64,000 nt of DNA from Lacticigenium naphthae DSM 19658 (GCF_000425865.1 NZ_AUEG01000001.1:517998-581997), one strand, 5' to 3'; positions 17,996 through 27,815 are shown, counted from the first letter of the stretch. Numbers and translations are program-made. The notes: generated from the letters alone by a model not told the origin.

Positions 17996-18146
17996 GATTA
18001 TCTCCTCATATATCACTATTTTCATTTGTTCAATAAAGCAGTTACTTTAATTTGACAGGATTATATTATTCATATGATGCTTCTCATTTATTTTAGTACC
18101 AAACGAAATAGAGTAAGCACAGTATTATTTTCTCTACCTTGATTAT

Positions 18147-18186
18147 AAAACAAAAAGACCTGGAATAATCCAAGTCTTTTTGTTTT
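18147..18186 (-). terminator. Terminator after the SSB gene
   Basis: Imperfect hairpin: AAAACAAAAAGAC arm pairs with GTCTTTTTGTTTT, with an inner TGGA/TCCA stem. It lies 27 bases beyond the SSB stop and has a T-rich end on the minus strand. Confidence 0.7.
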
Positions 18187-18212
18187 ATCCAAATGAGTGA
18201 AAAAGGAATTAT

Positions 18213-18551
18213 CTAAAAAACTAATGCTTGCTTTTCTTTTTTTGTTTGTAAAAATTGGATTTCTTCTACAGCCATTTCGATCACATAAACTTTTTCCTCA
18301 GTTTTGTTTGTATAGGAACGTGATTGCATTCTTCCTGTTAATCCGATTAAATCACCTTTAGAACAATGGGCAGAAATTAACTCGGCTGTTTTATTCCATG
18401 CTGTAAACGGAATAAAATCAGCTTGGTCTTCTCCGTTTGTTTTGTAAAGTCGTTGCACTGCAATCGTATTATTCAGAACTTGATGGTTATCACCAATATC
18501 CTTTATATCCACTTCTCTGACGATTCTACCAATTACACAAGTTTTGTTCAT
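18213..18551 (-). CDS. Short single-stranded DNA-binding protein (SsbB-like)
   Basis: 112-residue OB-fold protein that coats single-stranded DNA. The SSB fold is seen in CVIGRIVREV, NTIAVQR, DFIPFTAWNKTAELI and KGDLIGLTGRMQSRSY. It stops right after the OB fold: the disordered linker and acidic DDDLPF-type tip that recruit repair proteins in full-length SSB are missing (it ends EKQALVF). This matches the short SsbB/YwpH type linked to competence in Bacillus, rather than the replicative SSB. SD AAAGGAGAG before the ATG. It follows epuA and mbl on the same strand. Confidence 0.85.
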   Translation of the reverse strand: MNKTCVIGRIVREVDIKDIGDNHQVLNNTIAVQRLYKTNGEDQADFIPFTAWNKTAELISAHCSKGDLIGLTGRMQSRSYTNKTEEKVYVIEMAVEEIQFLQTKKEKQALVF

Positions 18552-18610
18552 ATCCTTCTCTCCTTTATTTGATCTATCTTTAGATACGCAAAGAAGAGAA
18601 GAAAGTATTT

Positions 18611-18799
18611 TTATGGAATAAAATAATTATATATTTGTTGCCATACTTCAGATTTGAGTATATTTGTGGGTTCGCCCCCACCTAAAATCCCATAGCCTAG
18701 CATTAGTCCTCCAACGAATACAAGTGTCGTAATCAGCAAAATCCCAACAAATTTCAGTAAAAAAAATCCCATTTTACGCACAATATCCTTTGAGTCCAT
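18611..18799 (-). CDS. epuA: EpuA-family small membrane protein
   Basis: 62 residues with one membrane helix (about 13-38, LLKFVGILLITTLVFVGGLM), a basic cytoplasmic N-terminus and a short outside tail. The pattern and its place beside murA/mbl match the EpuA family (often mislabelled RNA polymerase subunit beta), which lies next to murA and endA in streptococci. Function unknown. Start at ATG 18799, six bases after GAGGTG; an in-frame GTG at 18808 overlaps this site. Gap to mbl is 48 bases, so it is probably co-transcribed. Confidence 0.78.
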   Translation of the reverse strand: MDSKDIVRKMGFFLLKFVGILLITTLVFVGGLMLGYGILGGGEPTNILKSEVWQQIYNYFIP

Positions 18800-18847
18800 T
18801 CTTTTCACCTCATTTAAATCTCACTATTTCCCACTATATGTTACCAC

Positions 18848-19843
18848 TTAAAATTTATTTTTTTTGTTTTTTGAAATAGTTTCTAATAAAATCCCAGTTC
18901 CCAAAGCAACTGAATCGAGTGGGTTTTCTGCTACAAATACAGGAACTTTTAATTCCGCAGAAAACAGCAAATCTATTCCATCTATCAATGCTCCTCCACC
19001 TGTCAAGATTATTCCACGATCGATTATGTCTGCAGACAACTCCGGTGGTGTTTGTTCCAATACATCTTTTGCATATTGAACGACCAACATCATAGATTCT
19101 CTCGTTGCTTCTAGAACTTCTTTAGAAGTTATCGGAACAGTCCGAGGTAGTCCAGAAACCATATCGCGCCCACGAACTTCCATTTCTTCATCTTTGCCAC
19201 TATCATAAATAGTTCCGATCTCTTTTTTTATGGTTTCAGCTGTTCTTTCTCCTATTAACAATCCATGTTTTTTCTTCACATATTGAATAATATCATTATC
19301 TAACACATCTCCAGCAACTTTTAAAGAGCGACTCGTTACAATTCCTCCCATTGAAAGCACAGCTATATCACTAGTTCCACCGCCAATGTCGATAACCATA
19401 TTTCCTGAAGGCTGAAAAATATCCATACCCGCTCCAATTGCAGCAACTTTTGGTTCTTCTTCTAGAAAGATATTTTTACCACCACTTTTTTCGGCAACTT
19501 CTATTATTGCTTTTTGCTCAATAGCAGTGATGTTAGTTGGACAACATATCAAAATACTTGGTTTTGATAGAAATCCTTTTACATTTAGTTTGTTAATAAA
19601 GTGAGTGAGCATAGCCTCAGTGATATCAAAATCAGCTATTACTCCTCCGTGTAGAGGACGAATTGCACGAATATTCCCAGGAGTACGTCCAACCATTTTA
19701 TATGCTTCTTCTCCTACGGCTAATACTTCATTCGTTTTAGTATTTACTGCTACCACTGAAGGTTCATTTAGGACGATTCCTTTACCTTTAACGTGAATAA
19801 GCACATTGGCTGTACCCAAGTCGATTCCAATATCTCTAGCCAT
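18848..19843 (-). CDS. mbl: Rod-shape actin homologue Mbl
   Basis: 331-residue MreB-family filament protein guiding side-wall synthesis under the membrane. ATP-binding motifs: phosphate 1 DIGIDLGTANVLIHV (residues 4-18), phosphate 2 VIDIGGGTSDIAV (about 150), adenosine motif LTGGGALIDG (about 284). Phrases such as GKGIVLNEPSVVAV, RTPGNIRAIRPL and LICCPTNIT are closer to Bacillus Mbl than to MreB. The position next to murA, as in Bacillus and Listeria, supports Mbl. SD GGAAGGAG. A terminator separates it from murA, so it likely has its own promoter and drives epuA and ssb. Confidence 0.92.
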   Translation of the reverse strand: MARDIGIDLGTANVLIHVKGKGIVLNEPSVVAVNTKTNEVLAVGEEAYKMVGRTPGNIRAIRPLHGGVIADFDITEAMLTHFINKLNVKGFLSKPSILICCPTNITAIEQKAIIEVAEKSGGKNIFLEEEPKVAAIGAGMDIFQPSGNMVIDIGGGTSDIAVLSMGGIVTSRSLKVAGDVLDNDIIQYVKKKHGLLIGERTAETIKKEIGTIYDSGKDEEMEVRGRDMVSGLPRTVPITSKEVLEATRESMMLVVQYAKDVLEQTPPELSADIIDRGIILTGGGALIDGIDLLFSAELKVPVFVAENPLDSVALGTGILLETISKNKKNKF

Positions 19844-19968
19844 TTATTGTTCTCCTTCCAAACTCTGACAATCTCTAATATTATAGCATAGTCAAAATAA
19901 ATAAATATATTTTATTTGAAATTTTCATATTATTTATTACCCTCTTCTATCATACTGAACACAGAAAA

Positions 19969-19998
19969 AAAGAGCAACAATTCTTTCTGTTGCTCTTT
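19969..19998 (-). terminator. Terminator after murA
   Basis: Perfect 11-base arms AAAGAGCAACA/TGTTGCTCTTT with an 8-base loop, 18 bases after the murA stop. Confidence 0.8.
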
Positions 19999-20015
19999 GC
20001 TACAATTACTATTCT

Positions 20016-21335
20016 TTAATTAGTTTTTTCTTTAAATAGAATGCTATAATTATCTTTTTCGATGATTTCTTTTTGATCATCGATACGCTCAATATCTGCT
20101 CCTAAGCTAGATAGTTTTTTATGGAATTTATAATAGCCTCGATCTAAATGATTTAAGTTCGTTACTCTTGTGTACCCTTCAGCAACGAGTCCTGCTAAAA
20201 TCAGAGCCGCTGACGCTCTTAAATCGGTTGAAGCAACTTCTGCACCTTGAAGATTTCCCCCACCTTGAATGATCAACGATTGTCCATCAATGGTAAATTG
20301 CGCATTCATACGTCTTAATTCTTCCATATGCATGAATCGATTTTCAAAAACGGTTTCTTTCATTACACTTGTTCCATTAGCAACGGCCTGAGCAATAGTC
20401 ATTTGCGCTTGCATGTCTGTTGGGAAGCCAGGATGGGGCATAGTTTTTACATCAGTAGAACGCAAGGATGTTGGACCTATAACTCTCAATCCTTCTTTTC
20501 CTTCAATAAATTTCACGCCCATTTCAGCTAATTTAGAAACAAGTGGTTTATTATGTTCACTTACACAATCTTGAATCAGGACATCCCCTTGTGTAATAGC
20601 AGCCGCGACCATAAATGTTCCGGATTCAATTCTGTCTGGAATGATTGAATGATCAGCACCTTCAAGTTCTTCCACACCTTCAATTCGGATTGTTTCCGTA
20701 CCTGCTCCGACAACTTTTGCTCCCATTTTGTTCAAAAAGTTTGCTAGGTCTACAATTTCTGGCTCTCTCGCAACGTTTTCGATTGTGGTTGTTCCCTCAG
20801 CCAATGTTGCTGCCATCATTATATTTTGAGTAGCTCCTACACTAGGAAAATCTAAATAAATATGTGCACCGTGTAATTTTTCAGCAGTTGCTTCAATATA
20901 TCCTTTTTCAATTTTAGTTTTGACTCCCATTGCTTCAAACCCTTTTAAGTGTAAGTCGATCGGGCGAGAGCCAATAGCGCACCCTCCTGGTAAAGCAACT
21001 TTAGCATAACCGTTTCGAGCTAATAATGGACCCATCACAACAATGGAAGCACGCATTTGACTCATAAACTGAAATGGAGTATTAGAATGCAATGGTTTTG
21101 ATGCATCAACCTCCATCATTTTTTTTTCTTGATTAAAATTGATTTCAACATTCAAGTGATCCAGCACTTTTTCCATAGTGAAAATGTCAGATAAAATCGG
21201 TACATTTTCCAATACGATTGACCCTTTGCTAGCGAGTATAGTTGCAGCTAGAATTGGCAGTGCAGCATTTTTGGCCCCTTCTGCTTTCACATTCCCTACC
21301 AGTTTTTTTCCTCCACGAACAATTATCTTTTCCAT
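20016..21335 (-). CDS. murA: UDP-N-acetylglucosamine 1-carboxyvinyltransferase
   Basis: First committed step of peptidoglycan synthesis: moves enolpyruvate from PEP to UDP-GlcNAc in the cytosol. 439 residues with the inside-out alpha/beta barrel pattern: [10 protein letters not shown] (about residue 22, catalytic Lys), the active-site loop with Cys in [11 protein letters not shown] (Cys about 119, the fosfomycin target), [10 protein letters not shown] and [12 protein letters not shown] (Asp). Cys is retained, so it should be fosfomycin-sensitive in principle. Start at ATG 21335, six bases after GGAGG. The neighbours (DUF1146 gene upstream, mbl downstream) mark it as the murAA copy. Confidence 0.95.
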   Translation of the reverse strand: MEKIIVRGGKKLVGNVKAEGAKNAALPILAATILASKGSIVLENVPILSDIFTMEKVLDHLNVEINFNQEKKMMEVDASKPLHSNTPFQFMSQMRASIVVMGPLLARNGYAKVALPGGCAIGSRPIDLHLKGFEAMGVKTKIEKGYIEATAEKLHGAHIYLDFPSVGATQNIMMAATLAEGTTTIENVAREPEIVDLANFLNKMGAKVVGAGTETIRIEGVEELEGADHSIIPDRIESGTFMVAAAITQGDVLIQDCVSEHNKPLVSKLAEMGVKFIEGKEGLRVIGPTSLRSTDVKTMPHPGFPTDMQAQMTIAQAVANGTSVMKETVFENRFMHMEELRRMNAQFTIDGQSLIIQGGGNLQGAEVASTDLRASAALILAGLVAEGYTRVTNLNHLDRGYYKFHKKLSSLGADIERIDDQKEIIEKDNYSILFKEKTN

Positions 21336-21521
21336 CACGAACCTCCAAGTTTCCTAACCAAGTCTTTTTGTAATTTTTAGTAAGCAATTTTCAATGTCAT
21401 TTATAATTTTTGCAAACAATGTTAACAAGTATAACAGATTGTCTTTAGTTAGAATAGTGGAAACCGTCGTAAAATACATTACAATCCTGTGACAAATTTT
21501 ACGCATTTCTGTCGTATACTG

Positions 21522-21752
21522 TTAAAATAGATATAAAAGATTTTGAGATTGAACAACTAATTCAATGAAAAATTGGCTAACTGTAAACCCAATAGTGATT
21601 GCCACAAACAAATATAAAATTCTTCCTTGAGAAATATGGTGTTTTTTCAACCATTTATCTATTCTGATTCCCTGTAGAGCCCAGAAAGTTAAAAATATAA
21701 AAAAGAAATGTGAAACTAAAGATATAAGTGCAAACATTCCCCACTCATTCAT
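21522..21752 (-). CDS. DUF1146 family small membrane protein (YwzB-like)
   Basis: 76 residues with two membrane helices (about 8-27 and 47-66) joined by a basic loop (RIDKWLKKHH). Pattern and location just upstream of murA match YwzB/DUF1146, which in Bacillus and Listeria sits between the ATP synthase operon and murA. Function unknown. SD AGGAG nine bases before the ATG. The ATP synthase operon expected on its other side is absent here. Confidence 0.8.
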   Translation of the reverse strand: MNEWGMFALISLVSHFFFIFLTFWALQGIRIDKWLKKHHISQGRILYLFVAITIGFTVSQFFIELVVQSQNLLYLF

Positions 21753-22106
21753 TATTCTATCTCCTATTCTACTTTAATATTATCACAAAACTAATGTACT
21801 ATTCATCTACTTTGCTTTTAATATAAAACATTTTATTTTAACATTAAAAGCAAAAAAAGAAAACGTTCTCTTTGCCCACGGTTGAGAAAAACCTAAAATC
21901 ATGCAATAAATGTTCATTTTTTGTACACATTTTTTAAATGACCTTATATTTTCGATGGAATCAATCTACTTTGGCTACGAACTACATTCAGATTCTCATT
22001 AAATGTGATACAAAACAAGGTGTCGGTCTTTGGAGATCTCTTTTAATTTCTACGGAAAAGTCAATTTCCTTCCCATATAAGGTGAAATGTCACTTCTAAA
22101 TAAAAA
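21753..22106. other. Gene-free stretch where the ATP synthase operon sits in relatives
   Basis: No open frame longer than a few dozen codons and no similarity to atp gene ends that I can see. It contains a small inverted repeat (GCTTTTAAT/ATTAAAAGC around 21812-21852), followed by AT-rich DNA that probably holds the promoter of the DUF1146 gene. A upp terminator closes it at 22107. Confidence 0.5.
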
Positions 22107-22148
22107 AATACATATTTTGACATAGTAGTAATAGTCAAAATATGTATT
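22107..22148 (-). terminator. Terminator after upp
   Basis: Perfect 15-base arms AATACATATTTTGAC/GTCAAAATATGTATT with a 12-base loop, 17 bases after the upp stop, T-run on the minus strand. Confidence 0.85.
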
Positions 22149-22165
22149 TACTAAACGTACTACGC

Positions 22166-22795
22166 TTATAAAGTCCCGAACAACCTATCTCCTGCGTCTC
22201 CTAAGCCAGGTAAAATATAGCCTTTTTCATTTAATTTTTCATCTAAAGCTGCGGTATAAATATCAACGTCTGGATGAGCTTCTTGTAAAAATTTTATTCC
22301 TTCGGGAGCGGCAACTAAACAAACAAATTTAATTGAATGTGCTCCTCTTTTTTTCAACGCATCAATTGCGGCTACGGCTGAACCACCAGTAGCTAACATA
22401 GGGTCTACAACTAGTAGTTGTCTTTCGCTAATATCGGAAGGAAGTTTCACAAAATACTCAACTGGTTCCATAGTTTCATGATCACGGTACATACCTATAT
22501 GTCCTACTTTTGCGGCAGGAATTAAATCAAGCATTCCATCGACCATTCCTAAACCAGCTCTTAAAATGGGGATAATAGCGACTTTCTTCCCACTTAATTG
22601 TTTTTGTACACTTTTAATTAGTGGCGTTTCAATCTCAACATCTTCTACAGGCATATCTCTTGATACTTCATATGCCATCAATCGTGCAATTTCGTTGACT
22701 ACCTCACGAAAATACTTGGTTCCCGTGCTCTTGTCTCGAATAATTGTTAATTTGTGCTGGATTAATGGATGATTCATTACTTGAACAGTTCCCAT
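22166..22795 (-). CDS. upp: Uracil phosphoribosyltransferase
   Basis: Salvages uracil: uracil + PRPP to UMP, cytosolic. 209 residues, the usual length. PRPP-binding loop [15 protein letters not shown] (about residues 128-142) and the C-terminal uracil-binding stretch [16 protein letters not shown] are intact, as is [25 protein letters not shown] lies just upstream of the ATG. It follows sua5 on the same strand with a 76-base gap and ends in a strong terminator. Confidence 0.95.
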   Translation of the reverse strand: MGTVQVMNHPLIQHKLTIIRDKSTGTKYFREVVNEIARLMAYEVSRDMPVEDVEIETPLIKSVQKQLSGKKVAIIPILRAGLGMVDGMLDLIPAAKVGHIGMYRDHETMEPVEYFVKLPSDISERQLLVVDPMLATGGSAVAAIDALKKRGAHSIKFVCLVAAPEGIKFLQEAHPDVDIYTAALDEKLNEKGYILPGLGDAGDRLFGTL

Positions 22796-22871
22796 TCCGC
22801 CTCACTCCTTCGATTATTTTATTTCAAACATCTTTATTATATAGGATTTTGGTTAAAGAATCCATATTTTT

Positions 22872-23879
22872 TTAAAGATACTTATTTCCTGCCGCTTTTT
22901 TCAATCGATTCATATAGGCTTTTCCAATTCCAACTTCAGCATAACTTTCTGCTAATATAACTGAACTTTCTAAGTTTTCAAAATAACGTAACCCTGCATA
23001 TAGTAGTCGACTAGCAGAGTGAATATCACTCCCCAATGAGAACGTATTCGTAACTCTTTTTTCATATTGTTGAATAATTTCTTCGCTTGCTAATAGGCCG
23101 ACTTTTTCACCTTGTTTTTCAAAAAGTTGAATCGCTTTTTCCCATCCGATACCATCTTTTTGGATAATATAAACAGGCTCTGTTGGAGAATAATGTGTAT
23201 ATTTCATGCCTGGGGATTTTGGTGCTTCATCTTCATTTAACAAATGTTCATCAAAAGTAACATTCGGTATAAAGGGTTGGAGGTCTTCCATCCCTATAGC
23301 ACCAGGCCTCAAAATAATGGGGTTTTTCTCATCTGTCAAGTCCAATACAGTCGACTCTAGTCCCAGACCGGTTTCTCCATTATCCACGATAGCCGCAATT
23401 CTATTTTTCATATCATGATACACATGATGTGCGCTCGTAGGACTTGGCCTACCAGAGGTATTTGCACTTGGACCAACAATAGGTTTGGAAACTTTTTCAA
23501 TCAGTTTGAGGGTTATACTATTATTTGGCATACGTAGACCCACTGATTTTAAATCGGCAGTTACATTAGATGCGAATAGGCCATTGTGTTCTAAAACTAG
23601 TGTAAGTGGCCCCGGCCAAAACTCTTCCATCAATCCAAGGATTAAAGGTGTCGTATTTTTAACATAATGAAGTGCCTGTGATACGGAACTTACATGAGCT
23701 ATCAGTGGGTTGTCCGCAGGCCTACCTTTGGCTTCAAAAACTTTATTCACCGCTTCTTCATCTGTAGCATCGGCTCCTAAACCGTACACAGTTTCAGTTG
23801 GAAATGCCACAACTTCACCATTCCTCAATAAGTCGGCTGCCTCTTCTAATTCATTTGGAGATAATATTTTAGTTTCCAC
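22872..23879 (-). CDS. L-threonylcarbamoyladenylate synthase (Sua5/YwlC)
   Basis: Makes threonylcarbamoyl-AMP for the universal t6A37 modification of tRNAs. The N-terminal YrdC domain has AFPTETVYGLGADA (about residues 25-38), KGRPADNPLIAHV and the SANTSGRPSPTSA loop; the C-terminal Sua5 domain (about 200-335) opens SPGMKYTHYSP. About 335 residues equals Bacillus YwlC. Start: a GTG at 23879 stands seven bases after AAAGGAAG. The in-frame ATG at 23897 precedes that site and has only a distant AAAGGG, so six extra residues are possible. A DnaA-box cluster occupies its upstream gap. Confidence 0.9.
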   Translation of the reverse strand: METKILSPNELEEAADLLRNGEVVAFPTETVYGLGADATDEEAVNKVFEAKGRPADNPLIAHVSSVSQALHYVKNTTPLILGLMEEFWPGPLTLVLEHNGLFASNVTADLKSVGLRMPNNSITLKLIEKVSKPIVGPSANTSGRPSPTSAHHVYHDMKNRIAAIVDNGETGLGLESTVLDLTDEKNPIILRPGAIGMEDLQPFIPNVTFDEHLLNEDEAPKSPGMKYTHYSPTEPVYIIQKDGIGWEKAIQLFEKQGEKVGLLASEEIIQQYEKRVTNTFSLGSDIHSASRLLYAGLRYFENLESSVILAESYAEVGIGKAYMNRLKKAAGNKYL

Positions 23880-23934
23880 AAAAAAACTTCCTTTCATTTC
23901 AAAACAAACCCTTTAGAAAGCAATTTCATCGTAG

Positions 23935-24059
23935 TTATTCACAATCTGTGGATAAAATTATTTCGTCTTGTGGATATCTCTGTGGATATTCCCGTCTTTT
24001 AATCCTTGCTAAATCAACTGATATCTTTTTTATCCACACTTGTCCACAAATTATACACA
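23935..24059. promoter_or_regulatory. Cluster of seven DnaA boxes
   Basis: Seven matches to the DnaA box TTATNCACA within 125 bases. Perfect: TTATTCACA 23935, TTATCCACA (minus) 23947, TTATCCACA 24030, TTATACACA 24051. One mismatch: ATATCCACA (minus) 23969 and 23981, TTGTCCACA 24040. Orientation is mixed, and an AT-rich stretch (about 24000-24029) separates the two groups. No dnaA or dnaN is nearby, so this is not the usual oriC. It fits an oriC-proximal DnaA-titration cluster, such as the one I recall beside ywlC in Bacillus subtilis. Confidence 0.85.
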
Positions 24060-24067
24060 CTCTTTTT

Positions 24068-24928
24068 TCAAAATATGTGCAGGATACGATCTTTTCCGGC
24101 CAAGTCCTTTACGAGAACAATATTCTTATCAGGAAACTGTTTTTTGAATAGTTCTTTTAGGAGAGACCCTTGGCTATATCCTATTTCTAAGAATATTTCA
24201 CCGTTATCTGATAATATTTTTGGAAGTTTTTGAGCTAAGAGACGGTAAATACTTATGCCCTCTTCTTCAGCAAACAAAGCAAGCCAGGGTTCAAATTTCA
24301 AAACCCCTTCATCCATCTCTTCTATTTCATTTTCGCCTATATATGGCGGGTTACTGATTATAATATCAAATTTTCTATCTTTTACTGGATCGATTAAATC
24401 ACCCTGTAGTAACTCTATATCAGCTTGATGGTAGCTTCTATTTCTTTTCGCTACTTCTAAGGCTTCTGAACTAATGTCCGTCGCGACGACTTTAGCGAAA
24501 TCTTTTTCTAATTTGATTGTTGTTGCAATAATCCCAGTACCAGTACCAATATCCAATACATCGTTTTTCTCAGGTGTAATTGACTGTAGTGCCAATTGAA
24601 CAAGTTCTTCAGTTTCAGGTCTGGGTATTAGTGTAAATTTATTTACAAAGAATTTCCTATCGAAGAACCACTCGTGCCCAACAATATACTGCGGAGGAAT
24701 TCCTTGTGCAGCATCGGAGACCATTGACTTGTATAATTCACAATCTTTTTCATCGATAGGTGAGGATAATTTCCGAATCAATCCTGTTTTATCAACGTTT
24801 AACATTTCCTTCATAAGCCATTCAGCTATCGCCGCTTCTTTCTCTTTGGATTCTAAAAAAGAAGAAGCCCAACGAAGGACTTCTCTATAAGTTTTGTTTT
24901 GGAAGTTAGGGATTATATCAGGATTCAT
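24068..24928 (-). CDS. prmC: Release factor glutamine methyltransferase
   Basis: Methylates the GGQ glutamine of release factors, tuning translation termination. 286 residues: N-terminal helical domain, then the SAM-binding motif [13 protein letters not shown] (about residues 115-127) and the catalytic NPPY in [10 protein letters not shown] (about 185-194). Start at ATG 24928, overlapping the prfA stop by 11 bases with GGAG ten bases before it, so translation is coupled to its own substrate gene. An upstream in-frame start inside prfA is less likely. Confidence 0.92.
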   Translation of the reverse strand: MNPDIIPNFQNKTYREVLRWASSFLESKEKEAAIAEWLMKEMLNVDKTGLIRKLSSPIDEKDCELYKSMVSDAAQGIPPQYIVGHEWFFDRKFFVNKFTLIPRPETEELVQLALQSITPEKNDVLDIGTGTGIIATTIKLEKDFAKVVATDISSEALEVAKRNRSYHQADIELLQGDLIDPVKDRKFDIIISNPPYIGENEIEEMDEGVLKFEPWLALFAEEEGISIYRLLAQKLPKILSDNGEIFLEIGYSQGSLLKELFKKQFPDKNIVLVKDLAGKDRILHIF

Positions 24929-25994
24929 TTTGAAGTTTCTCCATTTTTTGAGTTTGTTCATGCAGGATAAGAGCTTCAATAATTATATCTAATTTCCCAG
25001 ATAAAATTTGATCCAGTTGCTGAATGGTTAAACCAATTCGATGATCCGATACGCGATTTTGAGGAAAATTATACGTTCGAATTCTTTCTGAGCGGTCTCC
25101 AGTGCCTACTGCGGATTTCCTTTCCGCATCATATTCACTTTGAGCTTCCTGTTGGAGTTTATCATATATCCTAGCTCTTAAAATCTTCATGGCTTTATCT
25201 CTATTTTTTAATTGAGAGCGTTGATCCTGCATTGCCACAACAATACCTGTAGGTTCGTGAGTTAACCGCACTGCTGAAGCAGTTTTATTGACATGTTGTC
25301 CACCCGCTCCACTAGCATGGTAAATATCAACACGAATATCTTTTTCATCAATATCCAATTCTACTTCTTCTGCTTCGGGCATGACTACAACTGTCGCTGT
25401 GGAAGTATGAATTCGCCCTTGCGATTCTGTTTGCGGCACGCGTTGGACTCGGTGTGCTCCGTTTTCATATTTTAATTTCGAATAGACATTTTGACCAGAA
25501 ATCATTAGTGTAACTTCTTTATATCCACCAATATCTGTTATATTTGCATCTAACACTTCTGTTTTCCATCCTTGAGAATCAGCGTAACGTTGATACATTT
25601 CAAACAAATCACCCGCAAATAATTGGGCTTCGTCTCCACCAGCTGCACCTCGGATTTCCATAATAATATTTTTATCATCATTTTCATCTTTAGGAAGCAA
25701 CAACAGTTTCATTTCTTCTTCCATCTTCTCTTTTTCATCTCTAAGAGAACTACTTTCTTCTTTAGCTAATTCTTCCATTTCTTTTTCTAAATTTTCACTG
25801 AGCATATCCTCTGTGGCTTCAAGTTCTTCTTTTACTTCTTTATATTTCCTGTAAAGGGCGACTTTATCTCTTAAATCTCCTTCTTCTTTGCTAAGCTTCA
25901 TAAATCTTTCCATATCATTCATTACAGATGGATCACTGAGCATCTCATTGATTTCATTGTATCGGTCTTCTATTTGTTGTAAACGCTCAAACAT
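24918..25994 (-). CDS. prfA: Peptide chain release factor 1
   Basis: Recognises UAA/UAG on the ribosome and triggers peptide release. 358 residues. The catalytic GGQ is in [14 protein letters not shown] (about residues 227-240), with the domain 2 landmarks [11 protein letters not shown] and [10 protein letters not shown] typical of RF1. The helical N-terminal domain is complete. Its ribosome site (AGGAG) overlaps the end of tdk, and its own end overlaps prmC, giving the compact tdk-prfA-prmC operon common in Firmicutes. Confidence 0.96.
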   Translation of the reverse strand: MFERLQQIEDRYNEINEMLSDPSVMNDMERFMKLSKEEGDLRDKVALYRKYKEVKEELEATEDMLSENLEKEMEELAKEESSSLRDEKEKMEEEMKLLLLPKDENDDKNIIMEIRGAAGGDEAQLFAGDLFEMYQRYADSQGWKTEVLDANITDIGGYKEVTLMISGQNVYSKLKYENGAHRVQRVPQTESQGRIHTSTATVVVMPEAEEVELDIDEKDIRVDIYHASGAGGQHVNKTASAVRLTHEPTGIVVAMQDQRSQLKNRDKAMKILRARIYDKLQQEAQSEYDAERKSAVGTGDRSERIRTYNFPQNRVSDHRIGLTIQQLDQILSGKLDIIIEALILHEQTQKMEKLQNES

Positions 25995-26595
25995 ATTGAT
26001 CTCCTACACTTTCTCTATTTGATTCTTGAACCGGAGGGTGAAAATAATGCTTTCGACACACAGGAAAATAACTTTCATTTCCACCTATCTGAATTTGCTC
26101 ACCTGAATACACCGGTTTACCATTCTGCATGCGCATATTCATAATGGCTTTCTTATGACAAAACCAACAGATGGTTTTCATTTCTTCAATCTTATCAGCA
26201 TACAGCAATAAATATTTTGAACCTTCAAATAATTCATTGCGAAAATCATTTTTCAGTCCGAATGCCATAGCGGGGATATTCAGCTCATCAACGATTTTTG
26301 CCAATTCAAAAACATGATGTTTTTTTAAAAACTGTGCTTCGTCAATCAATACACATGCAGGAGTATAATTTAACTTTTTTATTGTTTCCAGAATATCCGT
26401 TTCGTTATATATAGGCATTCCTTGCCTTTTTAACCCTATTCTACTAGAAACCATCCCAACATCTTCCCGATCATCTACTGCGCTTGTAAGCAAAACGACG
26501 GGTTTTCCTTGCTCTTCATAGTTGTGAGCTACTTTTAAAATTTCAATTGATTTTCCACTATTCATTGCCCCGTATTTAAAAAATAGTTGAGCCAT
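25987..26595 (-). CDS. tdk: Thymidine kinase
   Basis: Phosphorylates thymidine for salvage. 202 residues, type II kinase. P-loop [10 protein letters not shown] (about residues 7-16), DEAQFL with the catalytic acid (about 89), lasso region [10 protein letters not shown], and zinc ligands CWFCHKK (about 144-150) plus the second Cys near the end. Start at ATG 26595 (MAQLFF) after AGGTG; an in-frame upstream extension of 31 codons has no ribosome site and is not conserved in the family. Confidence 0.94.
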   Translation of the reverse strand: MAQLFFKYGAMNSGKSIEILKVAHNYEEQGKPVVLLTSAVDDREDVGMVSSRIGLKRQGMPIYNETDILETIKKLNYTPACVLIDEAQFLKKHHVFELAKIVDELNIPAMAFGLKNDFRNELFEGSKYLLLYADKIEEMKTICWFCHKKAIMNMRMQNGKPVYSGEQIQIGGNESYFPVCRKHYFHPPVQESNRESVGDQYV

Positions 26596-26740
26596 TCTTC
26601 TGCACCTACTTTCTCTGTGAATCCCATAAAAATTATACGGCAACACCTTTAAAATGACAAGTTCATAAATCTTTCTTTGTTCATCCAACTAACCTACTCT
26701 ATACTCGCTGTTAACAGTTCTTTTAATGACTACTTTGCAC

Positions 26741-27697
26741 TTAATCTACTTTTACAGCCATCGAACAAATTGCTTGAATATTTCCACTTATAGTCCATTC
26801 CTTGATGTCATTCGGTAAAATGAAATGGGTTCCTTTGGAAATTTCATAAGACTGATCATCAATTATGATTTCTCCTTTACCTTCCAATACACTGACTAAA
26901 GTATATGGAGCTTGCGAAGTAAAAGAATGTTTCCCATTTATCGACCATTCTTGAACGGTAAAGAAAGAATTACTTACAAATGTTTTTATTTTTGCATCTG
27001 AATATTCTTCAACTTCATTTTTCAACTCAGGAATTTCATGTGGTACGGTAGTCACTTCAATAGATTTATCAATATGCAAGTCTCTTTTGATTCCTTTGTC
27101 ATCCGTACGATCATAGTCATATACACGATAAGTCGTATCGCTTGACTGTTGTGTTTCTAAAATCATAACGCCGCTGCCAATTGCATGAATCGTCCCACTT
27201 GGAACATAATAAAAATCACCTTTATTTACTTTTACTCTTCGTAACAAATGATCCCAGTCACCACTTTGAATCCATTTCGCTAACTGTTCTTTTGTTTGCG
27301 CATGATGGCCATAAATAATCTCGGCATTTTCTTCAGCATCAATTATATACCAGCATTCCGTCTTTCCTAATTCGCCCTCAACCCGTAGACTATATTCATC
27401 ATCTGGATGCACCTGAACAGATAAATCATTTTTTGCATCTAAAATTTTTGTTAACAATGGGAAAACTTTTTCTTTTGGATTCCCAAATAAATTGGGATGC
27501 TCTTTCCACACTTCGCTCAATTTTTTTCCTTTTAACTCTCCGTTTTTTATAATCGATTCGCCATTTTTGTGGGCACTAATAGCCCAATACTCTCCGATAG
27601 TATTAGTAGGAGCATCGTAACCAAAAATCTCTTTCAGTTTTTCTCCGCCCCAAATTTTATCTTGCATTACGCCTTCTAAAAATAATGGTATACTCAT
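26741..27697 (-). CDS. manA: Mannose-6-phosphate isomerase, class I
   Basis: Interconverts mannose-6-P and fructose-6-P. 318 residues, the short Firmicutes form. Zinc-site residues are visible in VQVHPDDEYS (Gln, His), GKTECWYI (Glu) and PSGTIHAIG (His). The C-terminal cupin half is present (VLEGKGEIIIDD). A GGAAGGGAG site lies somewhat far (about 13 bases) from the ATG. It lies upstream of tdk on the same strand with a 145-base gap, so it probably has its own transcript. Confidence 0.93.
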   Translation of the reverse strand: MSIPLFLEGVMQDKIWGGEKLKEIFGYDAPTNTIGEYWAISAHKNGESIIKNGELKGKKLSEVWKEHPNLFGNPKEKVFPLLTKILDAKNDLSVQVHPDDEYSLRVEGELGKTECWYIIDAEENAEIIYGHHAQTKEQLAKWIQSGDWDHLLRRVKVNKGDFYYVPSGTIHAIGSGVMILETQQSSDTTYRVYDYDRTDDKGIKRDLHIDKSIEVTTVPHEIPELKNEVEEYSDAKIKTFVSNSFFTVQEWSINGKHSFTSQAPYTLVSVLEGKGEIIIDDQSYEISKGTHFILPNDIKEWTISGNIQAICSMAVKVD

Positions 27698-27768
27698 ATA
27701 TTAAAAAGTCTCCCTTCCTATTTATCTTTTCTATTTTACCATAGCAATGTTACCTAGGTAGCGGAAAA

Positions 27769-27807
27769 TCAAAAAGAAGCCACAATTAATTTGTGACTTC
27801 TTTTTGA
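27769..27807 (-). terminator. Terminator of the ABC exporter operon
   Basis: Hairpin TCAAAAAGAAG-CACAA paired with TTGTG-CTTCTTTTTGA (one bulge), just after the stop of the second exporter half. Confidence 0.8.
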
Positions 27808-27815
27808 TCAAACAA

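Noticed and set aside
23935..24059. Chromosomal replication origin (oriC)
   Set aside because: DnaA boxes are dense, but dnaA, dnaN and an evident unwinding element are absent; better explained as a secondary DnaA cluster.
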